64,000 nt of DNA from Actinoplanes sp. DH11 (GTDB lineage Bacteria > Actinomycetota > Actinomycetes > Mycobacteriales > Micromonosporaceae): assembly GCF_020873875.1 (NCBI RefSeq), contig NZ_JAHWGU010000009.1:186001-250000 (forward strand). Direction: 5' to 3'. Position numbers and translations under genes: made by a program. Position 1 is the stretch's first letter. Every line of letters begins with the position of its first letter. The notes under the pieces were generated by a model, which worked only from the letters and a program-made list of their open reading frames with translations, ran no database searches and was not told where the DNA came from. Positions 7,738 to 15,658 of this stretch are shown here, piece after piece.

Positions 7738-7768
7738 GCCCACCCGGTTTACTGCTCACCGGGTGGGC
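7738..7768 (+). promoter_or_regulatory. perfect 11-bp hairpin just upstream of tRNA-like array
   Basis: GCCCACCCGGT (7738-7748) and ACCGGGTGGGC (7758-7768) form a perfect stem with a 9-base loop, ending four bases before the first tRNA-like gene. It may be a processing signal or a second terminator. No U-tract follows. Confidence 0.5.
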
Positions 7769-7772
7769 GCAC

Positions 7773-7845
7773 GTCTCCGTAGCTCAGCGGACAGAGCACC
7801 GGTCTACGAATCCGGCGGTCGGGAGTTCAAATCTCTCCGGGGACA
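7773..7845 (+). tRNA. tRNA-Arg(ACG)-like gene
   Basis: A full 73-nt cloverleaf can be drawn. The acceptor is GTCTCCG/CGGGGAC, the D stem GCTC/GAGC, and the anticodon stem CCGGT/TCCGG has a T-T mismatch at its base. The loop CTACGAA has U33 and anticodon ACG. The T arm is GGGAG-TTCAAAT-CTCTC. The discriminator is A and CCA is not encoded. ACG would read Arg CGN codons after deamination. The body differs strongly from the housekeeping actinobacterial tRNA-Arg(ACG) I know, so it may be a diverged or non-decoding copy. Confidence 0.7.
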
Positions 7846-7853
7846 CGCAACAA

Positions 7854-7927
7854 GCCCTCGTGGCCCAACAGGCAGAGGCACCAGGCGGAGAATCTGGACG
7901 GTGCGCGTTCGAATCGCGCCGAGGGCA
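7854..7927 (+). tRNA. tRNA-like gene, anticodon GAG, G at position 33
   Basis: The acceptor is GCCCTCG/CGAGGGC (perfect), the D stem is reduced to GCC/GGC, and the anticodon stem CCAGG/TCTGG encloses CGGAGAA. The T arm GCGCG-TTCGAAT-CGCGC is perfect. By position the anticodon is GAG (Leu), but position 33 is G rather than the near-universal U. The variable region is only 5 nt, while Leu tRNAs carry a long arm. It is 8 nt after the previous tRNA. Decoding function is doubtful. Confidence 0.55.
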
Positions 7928-7944
7928 CGCACGAGAAGTATCAG

Positions 7945-8019
7945 GCCCGGGTAGCCCAAATGGCAGGAGGCACGCCGCTCAGAACGGCGGAAGTGCGCGT
8001 TCGAATCGCGCTCCGGGTA
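7945..8019 (+). tRNA. tRNA-like gene, anticodon CAG, short variable loop
   Basis: The acceptor GCCCGGG/TCCGGGT has G-U pairs at its ends, and the D stem is GCC/GGC. The anticodon stem CGCCG/CGGCG is perfect around CTCAGAA with U33 and anticodon CAG at 7980-7982. The T arm GCGCG-TTCGAAT-CGCGC is identical to that of the preceding gene. CAG would be leucine, yet the molecule has a class I 5-nt variable loop instead of the long Leu arm. It lies 17 nt after the previous gene. Confidence 0.6.
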
Positions 8020-8037
8020 CGCATTTGATGGCGGAAA

Positions 8038-8068
8038 GGGCTCGTAGCTCATCCGGTGGAGCGCCGGT
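8038..8068 (+). pseudogene. truncated tRNA-like gene (5' half only)
   Basis: GGGCTCG-TA-GCTC-ATCCGGTG-GAGC-G-CCGGT matches the acceptor 5' strand, D arm and start of an anticodon stem. No matching 3' half follows. The sequence runs straight into the 3' end of the convergent methyltransferase gene at 8083. It is most simply a tRNA gene cut by a rearrangement. Confidence 0.55.
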
Positions 8069-8082
8069 CCAGCGGGGCCGTC

Positions 8083-8838
8083 TCATCCGGGGCGGCGGGC
8101 CTCGATCAGGGTGCGGGTGGAATGGGCCACGAAGGCGCCGCGCTCGCGGATCAGGGCGTCCAACTCGACCAGGCGGTCGTGGTACCGGGCGGTGCTGAAG
8201 TCCGGCACCCACCACACGCACTTGCGGAGCAGCCACACGACGGCGCCGATGTCGAACAGTTCCATGCGGAGTCGTACCGTCCGTAATTGATCCACCCGGA
8301 GACCCGCGTCCCGGGCCGCCGCCGCCTCGCGCCGCGGATCGCGTGCCAGGCGCTGCCGCGGCAGCGGCCCGGTGAAGAACTCGATCAGTTCGAAGGCGGA
8401 CGCCGGCCCGACGTGCTGCGCCAGGTAGGCGCCACCCGGCGCCAGCACCCGGGCGATCTCGTGCCACGCCGGGTCCACCGGGTGCCGGCTGGTAACCAGG
8501 TCGAAGGCGCCGTCCTTGAACGGCAGCGGCGCACCCTGCCCGATTCTGACCACGGCGACGCCGCGCGGGCCCAGCAGTTCCCGGGCCCGTCGCGCGTTCG
8601 GCGGCCAGCCCTCGGTGACGACTGTCCGCCTCGCCAGACGTGGCAGCCCGGCGAGTACCTCACCGCCGCCGGTGTCCAGGTCGAGTGCCGATCCGGCGGC
8701 GGGCAGGCGTGCGGCGAGCATCCTGGAGTACGCCCACGGCGGCCGCTCCTCAGTGGCGCGACCGTCCAGCCAGCCGAAACCCCAGCCGGTCACGTCCGCG
8801 GCGGCGGCCTCGTCGATCAACTCCGGAAATGCGCGCAC
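8083..8838 (-). CDS. class I SAM-dependent methyltransferase
   Basis: 251 residues from the GTG at 8838, which has AGGA nine bases upstream. A GTG at 8874 would start inside a direct repeat. Motif I is ALDLDTGGGEVLAGLP, followed by VVRIGQGAPLPF, FDLVTSRHPV (motif II/III region) and RVLAPGGAYLAQHVG. These place it among ubiquinone/UbiE-like methyltransferases of the Methyltransf_11 type. The substrate is unknown. Its 3' end has replaced the second half of a tRNA-like gene, so this side of the gene is probably a recombination junction. Confidence 0.8.
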   Translation of the reverse strand: MRAFPELIDEAAAADVTGWGFGWLDGRATEERPPWAYSRMLAARLPAAGSALDLDTGGGEVLAGLPRLARRTVVTEGWPPNARRARELLGPRGVAVVRIGQGAPLPFKDGAFDLVTSRHPVDPAWHEIARVLAPGGAYLAQHVGPASAFELIEFFTGPLPRQRLARDPRREAAAARDAGLRVDQLRTVRLRMELFDIGAVVWLLRKCVWWVPDFSTARYHDRLVELDALIRERGAFVAHSTRTLIEARRPG

Positions 8839-8865
8839 CCCGACATCCTGGCCGGTGCCCGGCCG

Positions 8866-8907
8866 AGATCCCACCGATATAAGGGCCCAGATCCCACCGA
8901 TATAAGG
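8866..8907. repeat. two 19-bp direct repeats
   Basis: AGATCCCACCGATATAAGG occurs at 8866-8884 and again at 8889-8907, a 23-bp period. The pair lies just upstream of the methyltransferase start and could be a twin operator. A recent duplication is the alternative. Confidence 0.7.
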
Positions 8908-9012
8908 CCGGATTCAAGGCCGATCAGGTCAGGCGTACGGTCATCGCGCGCAATGTGGATCAGTGAGCTGTTCGGCGGCACACCCCCAGGACGGCATGGC
9001 AGGATGCCGGGG

Positions 9013-9582
9013 ATGCGGCAGTCAGTGGCGATCGTGCATCGGATGGTGACGGACCTGGAGCCGGCCGACAATCTCGAGGCCGAGCACCGGGCACATGCGC
9101 TGGGCTGGCTGCGTGCCACCGACGACGTGTTCCGCCGGGTCAAGCCGGCCGAGCCGCCGCAGCACCTGGTCTCCTACGTGGTGCCGGTCGACCCGGCGAC
9201 CGGTCGCCTGCTGCTCGTCGACCACATCAACGCCGGATTGTGGCTGCCGCCCGGCGGGCACGTCGAGGTGGACGAGCACCCGCACGTGACGGCCGGGCGT
9301 GAGGTGCGCGAGGAGCTCGGCGTGCCGGCGACGCCGGACGAGCAGCCCCTGTTCCTGACCGTCACGCGGACGGTGGGCATCGACTCCGGGCACATCGACG
9401 TCAGCCTGTGGTTCGTACTCCCGCTCGCTCCGGACCTGAGCCTGACCCCCGACCGGGGTGAGTTCCGTGAGGTGCGCTGGTGGTCGCCGGCCGAGGTGCG
9501 GTCGGCTGATCCGGGGCGCTTCGACCCGCACCTGTCCCGGTTCTTGACGAAGCTGGAGCAGTCCTACCTGACGACGCGGTAG
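9013..9582 (+). CDS. NUDIX hydrolase
   Basis: 189 residues from the ATG at 9013; an in-frame ATG at 9004 is equally possible. The NUDIX box is GGHVEVDEHPHVTAGREVRE followed by ELGV, fitting GX5EX7REUXEEXGU, the metal-binding helix that hydrolyses nucleoside diphosphates linked to another group. It is preceded by VVPVDPATGRLLLVDH and NAGLWLPPG, the usual first strands. The C-terminus is FREVRWWSPAEV. The substrate is not predictable. The 3' end overlaps the convergent DHFR-like gene by 19 bp. Confidence 0.88.
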   Translation: MRQSVAIVHRMVTDLEPADNLEAEHRAHALGWLRATDDVFRRVKPAEPPQHLVSYVVPVDPATGRLLLVDHINAGLWLPPGGHVEVDEHPHVTAGREVREELGVPATPDEQPLFLTVTRTVGIDSGHIDVSLWFVLPLAPDLSLTPDRGEFREVRWWSPAEVRSADPGRFDPHLSRFLTKLEQSYLTTR

Positions 9583-10154
9583 GTCAGGTGGGTGACGCCG
9601 GTGCCCTCGATCACCTCGGGTCCGGCGAGGCGGACCGGTGTCACGGTGAGGCCGCCGAAGAAGCTGACGCCCTCGCCGAGCAGCACCGGAACCAGCGAGA
9701 CCCGGATCTCGTCGAGCAGGCCGGCATCCAGGTACTGCCGGGTGAGGCCGGCCGTGGAGACCGCCACGATCCGGTCGCCCGCTTCGGCCTGCGCGGCCTC
9801 CAGCGCGGACATCGCGTCCGGGAAGAAACCGCCCGGCGTCTTGTCGCCCGGCCGGTCCGCCGGCGCCGCATGAGTGACCACGAAGATCGGGCAACCCGCC
9901 GGGTGCCGGCCGGACCAGCCGTTCGTGCGGTCGAACCACCGCCTGCCGCAGATCAGCGCACCCACCCCACCGGTCAGGGCCGGGCCCAGGAACCGGGCGC
10001 TGGCCTCGGTGACATGGAACGTCCACCGCGGATCGGCGCCGCTGATCTCGACGTCACCGCTCTGGTACCACCCGATGAGTTCGCCGACCCCGTCATGCTC
10101 GTCGGCGACGAAGCCGTCGAGCGACATGGAGAGCGCGGACACGACCTTGCCCAC
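9564..10154 (-). CDS. dihydrofolate reductase/RibD C-terminal-like protein
   Basis: 196 residues. The GTG at 10154 is preceded by AAGGAGG six bases upstream, which overrules longer upstream frames. KVVSALSMSLDGFVAD is the hallmark N-terminus of the RibD_C/DHFR-like family, and ICGRRWFDRTNGW and VSTAGLTRQYLDAGLLDEI are the later conserved blocks. Members reduce pteridine- or deazaflavin-like substrates with NADPH, but most actinobacterial paralogs have no known substrate. It stands alone, convergent with the NUDIX gene. Confidence 0.88.
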   Translation of the reverse strand: MGKVVSALSMSLDGFVADEHDGVGELIGWYQSGDVEISGADPRWTFHVTEASARFLGPALTGGVGALICGRRWFDRTNGWSGRHPAGCPIFVVTHAAPADRPGDKTPGGFFPDAMSALEAAQAEAGDRIVAVSTAGLTRQYLDAGLLDEIRVSLVPVLLGEGVSFFGGLTVTPVRLAGPEVIEGTGVTHLTYRVVR

Positions 10155-10370
10155 GGCGGACCTCCTTCGACGGCTGTCACCGCAGACTGTTCCCGTGCCC
10201 GGCCGGCCGCAACCGGCCCGGCATGCCAGACCCGGGCGAATGACCGGAAACGGCCGGTTCATTCACGCACCCGCTACGTTCGCAGCCGGGCGCTCCTGAG
10301 GGTCGAAATCGGTCACTGTGGTTCCTGATGCACCTCGGCGGTCTTGTGCGTGACGCCGGTGGCGAAGAGG

Positions 10371-11000
10371 ATGCGTTCGGTGTCGATCGCGGTGTCGGTG
10401 ATGGTCGCGGTCCGGGTCTGGACCTGGATCGGGCCGCCGCGTGCCCACCCGGTCACCGGTCCGGCGGCGGCGGTTCTGCTGGTCGTGCTGAGCGGCCTGC
10501 CGGCGGCCTCGGTGGGCCTCACTCTCACCGGATGGGTGTACGCGCTGAGCGGCGTCGCCCTGATCGCGGCCGGGTACGGTGCGGGACTGCTCCTCCCGTA
10601 CGCCCGCCGCGCCCTCGCCGAACCGTCCTTCCCGGCGCCGTGGCGCACCGCGCTCGTGGAGATCCCGCTGGCCACCGTGGTCTTCGAGGAGGTCGCCTTC
10701 CGGGGCGTCCTCTGGGCGCTGATCTCCGCCGCGCACGGCCCGGCCTGGGCCACCGCCGGCACCGCGGTGCTTTTCGGTCTCTGGCACATATCACCCGATC
10801 CGGGCGTCCGGCGGCAGGTTGGCGCAGTGGCGTTCACCACGCTCGCCGGCCTGGTCCTCGGCCTGCTGCGTGACCTCTCCGGCGGTCTCCTGGCGCCGTT
10901 CGCCCTGCACTGGGCGGCCAACGGCCTCGGCGTGCTGGCATCGACAGTGGTGCGCCGCCGTGCCTCCGGACCCGCCACCGGCGACTCTTCTGGCAGCTAA
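10371..11000 (+). CDS. CPBP-family intramembrane metalloprotease
   Basis: About 209 residues from the ATG at 10371; a GTG at 10380 (GAAGAGG nine bases upstream) and an earlier TTG at 10344 are alternatives. It is hydrophobic, with five to seven membrane helices. The CPBP/Rce1 motifs are present: FEEVAFRG (the EExxxR glutamate pair), LFGLWHIS (first His) and LHWAANGLG (second His). Such proteins are Rce1-like proteases or stress proteins in the membrane. No partner gene is evident; the exporter downstream is separated by about 120 bp. Confidence 0.85.
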   Translation: MRSVSIAVSVMVAVRVWTWIGPPRAHPVTGPAAAVLLVVLSGLPAASVGLTLTGWVYALSGVALIAAGYGAGLLLPYARRALAEPSFPAPWRTALVEIPLATVVFEEVAFRGVLWALISAAHGPAWATAGTAVLFGLWHISPDPGVRRQVGAVAFTTLAGLVLGLLRDLSGGLLAPFALHWAANGLGVLASTVVRRRASGPATGDSSGS

Positions 11001-11118
11001 AAGGGGCGGTGGAGCCGGATTTACCTCGCTACGCTGCTCGGCGTGCGCCCCGGGTGCGCCGGCCAGCACCGCACGCCGGCCCCGCCTGCGGCAGACGTTC
11101 CCGGCCCCAGGAGACCTC

Positions 11119-12696
11119 GTGAGCAGTCAATCCGCGGCCGCGCCGGCCAAGCTCGACGGCGCAGTCCTCAAGATCGCCGGCGTGGTCGTGCTCGGCGCGA
11201 TCATGTCGATCCTCGACGTGACGGTCGTCAGCGTCGCCCTGCCCACCTTCCAGACCGAGTTCGGCGCGTCGTACGCCGAGGTGGCCTGGACCATGACCGG
11301 GTACACCCTGGCCCTGGCCACGGTGATCCCGCTGACCGGCTGGGCCGCCGACCGGTTCGGCACGAAACGCCTCTACATGGCCGCGCTGGTGCTCTTCACG
11401 ATCGGCTCGGGCCTCTGCGCCACCGCCGACGGCATCGCCCAGCTCATCGCCTTCCGGGTGCTCCAGGGCCTCGGCGGCGGCATGCTGATGCCGCTCGGTA
11501 TGACGATCATGACGAGGGCGGCCGGACCGGAGCGGATCGGCCGGCTGATGGCCGTGCTGGGCGTACCCATGCTGCTCGGCCCGATCGGCGGCCCGATCCT
11601 GGGCGGCTGGCTCATCGACGTCGCCAGCTGGCACTGGATCTTCCTGATCAACCTGCCGATCGGCGCGATCGCCCTGATCTACGCCCAGGTCGTGCTGCCG
11701 AAGGACAGCCCCGAGCCGTCCGAGTCCTTCGACTTCATCGGCATGCTGATGCTCTCGCCGGGTCTCGCGCTCTTCCTGTACGGCGTCTCGTCGCTGCCCG
11801 AGGAGGCCACGATGAGCGCCACCAAGGTGTGGCTGCCGATGCTCGTGGGCGCCCTGCTGGTGATCGGCTTCATCTTCTACTCCTTCAAGCCCCGGCACCC
11901 GCTTCTCGACCTGCGTCTGCTGCGCAACCGCAACCTGACCGTCGCGACGATCACCCTGGCCGTCTTCACCGTCGCGTTCATGGGCGCCGGCCTGCTCTTC
12001 CCGAGCTACTTCCTGCAGATCCGCGGCGAGTCGACCCTCGACGCCGGTCTGCTGATGGCACCGCAGGGCCTCGGCGCCATGGTCACCATGCCGATCGCGG
12101 GCATGCTCGCCGACAAGGTGCCGGTCGGCCGAACCGTGCCGTTCGCCCTGCTCCTGATCGCCGGCGGCTTCTTCGCATTCACCCAGGTCGGCACGGACAC
12201 GTCTTACCTGCTGCTCTGCGGCTCGCTCTTCGTCATGGGCCTCGGCATGGGCGGCACCATGATGCCGATCATGACCTCGGCGCTGCGCACCCTCACCAAC
12301 CACGAGGTGGCCCGGGGCTCCACCCTGCTCAACATCCTCCAGCAGATCGCCGGCTCGATCGGCACCGCCGTCATGTCGGTGATCCTGAGCAACCAGCTCA
12401 ACGAGTCGCCCGTCGTGCCCGGCGTCACCGACCCGGTCAGCGGCACACCGGTGACCGAGGCCGGCATCGCCATCGCCGCGAAGCAGGACCCGGCCGTCGC
12501 CCAGCAGTTCCCCGACCCGAGCCTGCTGGAACGCGGCCTCGAGTTCGCCGCCGACTCGTTCGCGACCACGTTCATGGTCGGCTTCGTGCTGACCCTGCTC
12601 ACCCTGATCCCGGCCTTCTTCCTGCCCCGTAAGAAGGAGCGGTCCAACCTCACGGAATCCGAACCGGGCGCTCCGGCACCGGTGATCCTGCACTGA
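11119..12696 (+). CDS. DHA2-family MFS drug-efflux transporter
   Basis: 525 residues and about 14 predicted helices, the EmrB/QacA type. The GTG start at 11119 has AGGAG five bases upstream; the longer open frame is not supported. Signatures are LDVTVVSVALPTFQTEFG in helix 1, GWAADRFGTKRLY (motif A), RVLQGLGGGMLMP (motif B) and GPILGGWLIDVASWHWIFLI (motif C region). Members export drugs, dyes or secondary metabolites using the proton gradient. No adjacent TetR or MarR regulator is seen. A terminator hairpin follows immediately. Confidence 0.92.
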   Translation: MSSQSAAAPAKLDGAVLKIAGVVVLGAIMSILDVTVVSVALPTFQTEFGASYAEVAWTMTGYTLALATVIPLTGWAADRFGTKRLYMAALVLFTIGSGLCATADGIAQLIAFRVLQGLGGGMLMPLGMTIMTRAAGPERIGRLMAVLGVPMLLGPIGGPILGGWLIDVASWHWIFLINLPIGAIALIYAQVVLPKDSPEPSESFDFIGMLMLSPGLALFLYGVSSLPEEATMSATKVWLPMLVGALLVIGFIFYSFKPRHPLLDLRLLRNRNLTVATITLAVFTVAFMGAGLLFPSYFLQIRGESTLDAGLLMAPQGLGAMVTMPIAGMLADKVPVGRTVPFALLLIAGGFFAFTQVGTDTSYLLLCGSLFVMGLGMGGTMMPIMTSALRTLTNHEVARGSTLLNILQQIAGSIGTAVMSVILSNQLNESPVVPGVTDPVSGTPVTEAGIAIAAKQDPAVAQQFPDPSLLERGLEFAADSFATTFMVGFVLTLLTLIPAFFLPRKKERSNLTESEPGAPAPVILH

Positions 12697-12708
12697 CAGT
12701 TTTCCGCC

Positions 12709-12735
12709 GGGCCGGGCGGCAGGACCGCCCGGCCC
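12709..12735 (+). terminator. terminator of the exporter gene
   Basis: GGGCCGGGCGG (12709-12719) and CCGCCCGGCCC (12725-12735) form an 11-bp perfect stem with a 5-base loop, 12 bases after the stop codon. Confidence 0.75.
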
Positions 12736-12769
12736 GCCTTCCGTCTGCCTGGTGCCCGGGGTGCGCCAG

Positions 12770-13018
12770 ATGTGGACGGTGCGCGGTTCGGCTTCCCGAC
12801 ACCCCGGGGTGATCCTCGCCCAGGCGGCGGTCGATCCGGCGCAGGAGCTGGCCGGTGTCGCCCGGGCGCTGCTGGCCGCGTACGCCCGTGCCGCCGCCGG
12901 TGAGATCCTCGCCGGTCTCGACGAGGCCGTGGCGATCCGGTCCGCCGACCCCGCGCTGACCCCGGCGGATGTCGACCGGCTTCCGGAGGTCGCCGCGCTC
13001 GTCCGATTCTTGTCGTAG
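12770..13018 (+). CDS. small hypothetical protein
   Basis: 82 residues from the ATG at 12770; a GTG at 12752 is possible. Codon use is strongly G/C-ending and the peptide is mostly alpha-helical and Ala-rich (ELAGVARALLAAYARAAAGE), ending PADVDRLPEVAALVRFLS. GGGGTG lies about 7 bases upstream of the ATG. I do not recognise the family. It sits alone between a terminator and the convergent VWA gene. The minus-strand alternative has poorer codon use. Confidence 0.45.
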   Translation: MWTVRGSASRHPGVILAQAAVDPAQELAGVARALLAAYARAAAGEILAGLDEAVAIRSADPALTPADVDRLPEVAALVRFLS

Positions 13019-13093
13019 GCCGGTGGCAGCATCCCGGGCATGTTCGTGTTGCTGCCGCACCACCCGGCCGGGCCGGTTCCGCGGCGTGGCGGG

Positions 13094-14317
13094 TCAGCCG
13101 ATCCGGACCACGCGGGACCAGTCCGGCGGTGTCTCCGGCACGTAATCGTGGTCCTCGCTGTGCTGTGGCGGCCGGGGGAACAACCCGACCACCGTGCGGC
13201 ACGGTGGCTGCTGCTCCGGCCACGGCGTCTGGCCGTCGGTCAGCGCGACGATGACGTCCGGGCGCGGCAGGCCGCGCAACGCCTGGCGGAAACCGGCCCG
13301 CAGGTCGGTGCCACCGCCGCCGACCAGCGGGATCGACTCGGCCCGGCAGAGCGGCACCGCGACCCGGGCCGCCGCGTCACAGGAGATCACCCGGACGGCG
13401 TCGCGCCGGCCGCCGAGCGAGCGCCCGATGGCGGCCACCTCGAGGAGCGCGCTGCCCAGCTCGGCGTCGCTCACCGAGCCCGACGTGTCGATCACGACGG
13501 TGACGCCGGGCGGGCGGTGCCGCAGGCTGGGCAGGACCACGCCGGGCAGGCTCGCCGAGCGGCGCGCCGGCCTGGCGTAGGCGTAATCGTCGCCCGCGCC
13601 CGCAGCCGAGATCGCCGACCGGACCGCGGCGCCGAGCAGCTGGCGCCACGGCTGCGGCGGGTGGAAGGCTTCCTCTGCCCACCGTTTCCAGCCGTCCGGG
13701 ACGTCACCGGGCAGGCCCTGGATCCCCTGCGCCACCCGGAAACGCACCCGGTCGCGCTCCTCGCTGCTGAGCCCGTGCGACCCGCCCGGCCCGAGGTCCC
13801 ACTCCCGGGTCCGGCCGTCGGCGCCGCTGCCGCAGTCCAGCCACGCCCATTGCTGGGTGAGCCCGCCGAGGGAGAACCGCCGGAGGTACTCCTCCATCAA
13901 CAGACCGGTGTCCAGCCCCAGCCGGGCCGGGTGCACGGCCCCGGCAGGGAAGGGCAACCCGTCGCCGTACGCGTCGTCGTTGATCTCGAAATCCCCGGCG
14001 ATGTTCATCCGCAGCCGCTCCCCGGCGCCGTCCACCTCGTGCCGGGCGGCGTACCGATCACCCCGCCCGTGGTGGTCGCGCAGCAGGTGGGAGACCTCGT
14101 GCACCCAGACCGAGGCCAGTTCCGCGAGCGGGGTGCGGTCGACGAACGACGGCGAGACATAACACCGCCAGTGCCGGTCGACCGCCATCGTCGGCACCCG
14201 CTGCGACTCCACCGGGTGCAGGGCGAACAGGGCCGTGGCCAGGTAAGGCCGGGCCCGCGTCGCATACAGCCGGGCCGCGAACAACTTCTCCCGGTCGAGT
14301 TCGGTCCCGGTGCTCAT
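13094..14317 (-). CDS. VWA-like metallopeptidase (DUF2201 type)
   Basis: 407 residues in two parts. The N-terminal part has the zinc-protease motif WVHEVSHLLRDHH (H73, E74, H77), followed by NIAGDFEINDD. The C-terminal part is a von Willebrand A-like domain with the MIDAS start VIDTSGSVSD and GGGTDLRAGF as the second metal-site segment. This combination is the DUF2201 putative metallopeptidase/VWA_2 family, which occurs with MoxR AAA+ ATPases. The start overlaps the upstream MoxR gene by 4 bp, so the two are made together. They probably form a chaperone or metal-insertion complex acting on an unknown client. Confidence 0.88.
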   Translation of the reverse strand: MSTGTELDREKLFAARLYATRARPYLATALFALHPVESQRVPTMAVDRHWRCYVSPSFVDRTPLAELASVWVHEVSHLLRDHHGRGDRYAARHEVDGAGERLRMNIAGDFEINDDAYGDGLPFPAGAVHPARLGLDTGLLMEEYLRRFSLGGLTQQWAWLDCGSGADGRTREWDLGPGGSHGLSSEERDRVRFRVAQGIQGLPGDVPDGWKRWAEEAFHPPQPWRQLLGAAVRSAISAAGAGDDYAYARPARRSASLPGVVLPSLRHRPPGVTVVIDTSGSVSDAELGSALLEVAAIGRSLGGRRDAVRVISCDAAARVAVPLCRAESIPLVGGGGTDLRAGFRQALRGLPRPDVIVALTDGQTPWPEQQPPCRTVVGLFPRPPQHSEDHDYVPETPPDWSRVVRIG

Positions 14318-15516
14318 CGGCCGGCGCTCGCGCGTTCGGAGAGGGCGACCGCCGCCGACAGCCGCTCGATCGTCGCCGGGATCGGCCAGTCGTCACGGCG
14401 CTGCTTGGCGAGGGTGGCCGCCGGCACCACCACCAGATCCGGGGCGCCGGTGTCCAGCGCCCGGGCCAGGACCTGCCAGGCGGCGTCCCAGCGGGCCCGT
14501 TCCGGCCGTTTCCGGATCGCCTCGACGACCGCGTCGAGCACCGCCTGGCGCAGGTCACCGCGGTCCGGCAGCACCGCGTTCGCCGGGTCGGCGAGCAGGT
14601 CCTCCGGGTCCGGCAGATCCAGCCGGTCCAGGACGGCCAGCAGTTCCAGGCCGGGCCCGTCGCCGACCGCACCACGGACCAGCATGGACAGCGCCTCGCG
14701 GGAGGCGTCGGCGGCGGTGGCGAAGGCGAGCAGCCGCAACGCCATGTCCCAGCTGCGCGGCGACGGCCACGGCCCGCCGCGGCGGGTCTCGCTGTTCGGC
14801 AGCTGGTGCACCAGCTTGGGCCGGGCGTCGAGCAGCCCGCACACCGCGCGCCGGGCCCGGCCCACCGCCTCCGGCAGCCGCGCCGCGTCGAGCCGGGGCA
14901 GCGCCGCCCGCGGCCACGTGCCACCGAGGCCACGCACCACGACGTCATGGTCGTACGCCCATTGCAGGTGCACGAACCGGTTCGCCAGCGGCGCGCTCAA
15001 CTCCCACCCGTCCGCCGCCGACGACCGCGGGTTGGCGGCCGCGACGATCCGGACGCCGGGCGGCAGCCGCAGCGCACCCACCTGCCGTTCCAGCACGACG
15101 CGCAACAGGGCGGCCTGCACGGCCGGGGGAGCGGTGGAGAGTTCGTCGAGGAAAAGCAACCCCCGTCCGGTGCGCGCCAGTCGCACCGCCCAGTCCGGCG
15201 GCGCCATCGGTACGCCCTGCACGGCGGGATCGTCACCGACAACCGGCAGCCCGGCGAAGTCGGACGGTTCGTGCACGCTCGCGATCACCGTGGTCAGCGG
15301 CAGGCCGAGGGAGCCGGCGAGGTGGTTGAGGGCCGAGGTCTTGCCGATGCCGGGTTCACCCCAGAGCAGCACCGGCAGGTCGGCGCTGACGGCGAGGGTG
15401 AGCGCCTCGAGCTGGGTGTCGGGCCGCTGCTCGGTGGCGGTGTCACCGAGCAGCGCCAGCAGGTCGGCGGCGACGTCGAGGGTGGCGGTGGTGGTGGGCG
15501 GGTGCAGCAGAGTCAA
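14314..15516 (-). CDS. MoxR-like AAA+ ATPase
   Basis: 400 residues. The Walker A motif is GEPGIGKT (residues 53-60), Walker B is GLLFLDELSTAP, and sensor 1 is VRIVAAANPRSSAADGWELS. ANRFVHLQW follows, as in dynein-related AAA_5/MoxR proteins. The C-terminal third is helical and less conserved. MoxR ATPases work with VWA-domain partners to remodel or activate protein complexes. It overlaps the VWA gene by 4 bp, and the Ser/Gly-repeat protein gene lies 142 bp upstream on the same strand. Confidence 0.9.
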   Translation of the reverse strand: MTLLHPPTTTATLDVAADLLALLGDTATEQRPDTQLEALTLAVSADLPVLLWGEPGIGKTSALNHLAGSLGLPLTTVIASVHEPSDFAGLPVVGDDPAVQGVPMAPPDWAVRLARTGRGLLFLDELSTAPPAVQAALLRVVLERQVGALRLPPGVRIVAAANPRSSAADGWELSAPLANRFVHLQWAYDHDVVVRGLGGTWPRAALPRLDAARLPEAVGRARRAVCGLLDARPKLVHQLPNSETRRGGPWPSPRSWDMALRLLAFATAADASREALSMLVRGAVGDGPGLELLAVLDRLDLPDPEDLLADPANAVLPDRGDLRQAVLDAVVEAIRKRPERARWDAAWQVLARALDTGAPDLVVVPAATLAKQRRDDWPIPATIERLSAAVALSERASAGR

Positions 15517-15658
15517 GTGAGATCACCGTGGTTTCTGTTCGGCGGAACGCGGAAGGGTCCGGCCTGGTCGCAGGCGCAGCCGTGAGACGGGGCCGGGTCG
15601 GTGGCAAGGCTCTTGATGGCGAGGCTGAGGCGCGCTCGGCCGGGCGAAGCGATCCGGG

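Noticed and set aside
7804-8052. Minus-strand ORF of 82 codons ending in RRDLNSRPPDS
   Set aside because: It is the antisense of the tRNA-like array, a classic false ORF (the NSRPPDS ending is typical of tRNA antisense translations).
11029-13041. Minus-strand 670-codon frame opposite the MFS exporter
   Set aside because: Shadow of the DHA2 exporter gene; composition is Gly/Arg/His-rich with no domain.
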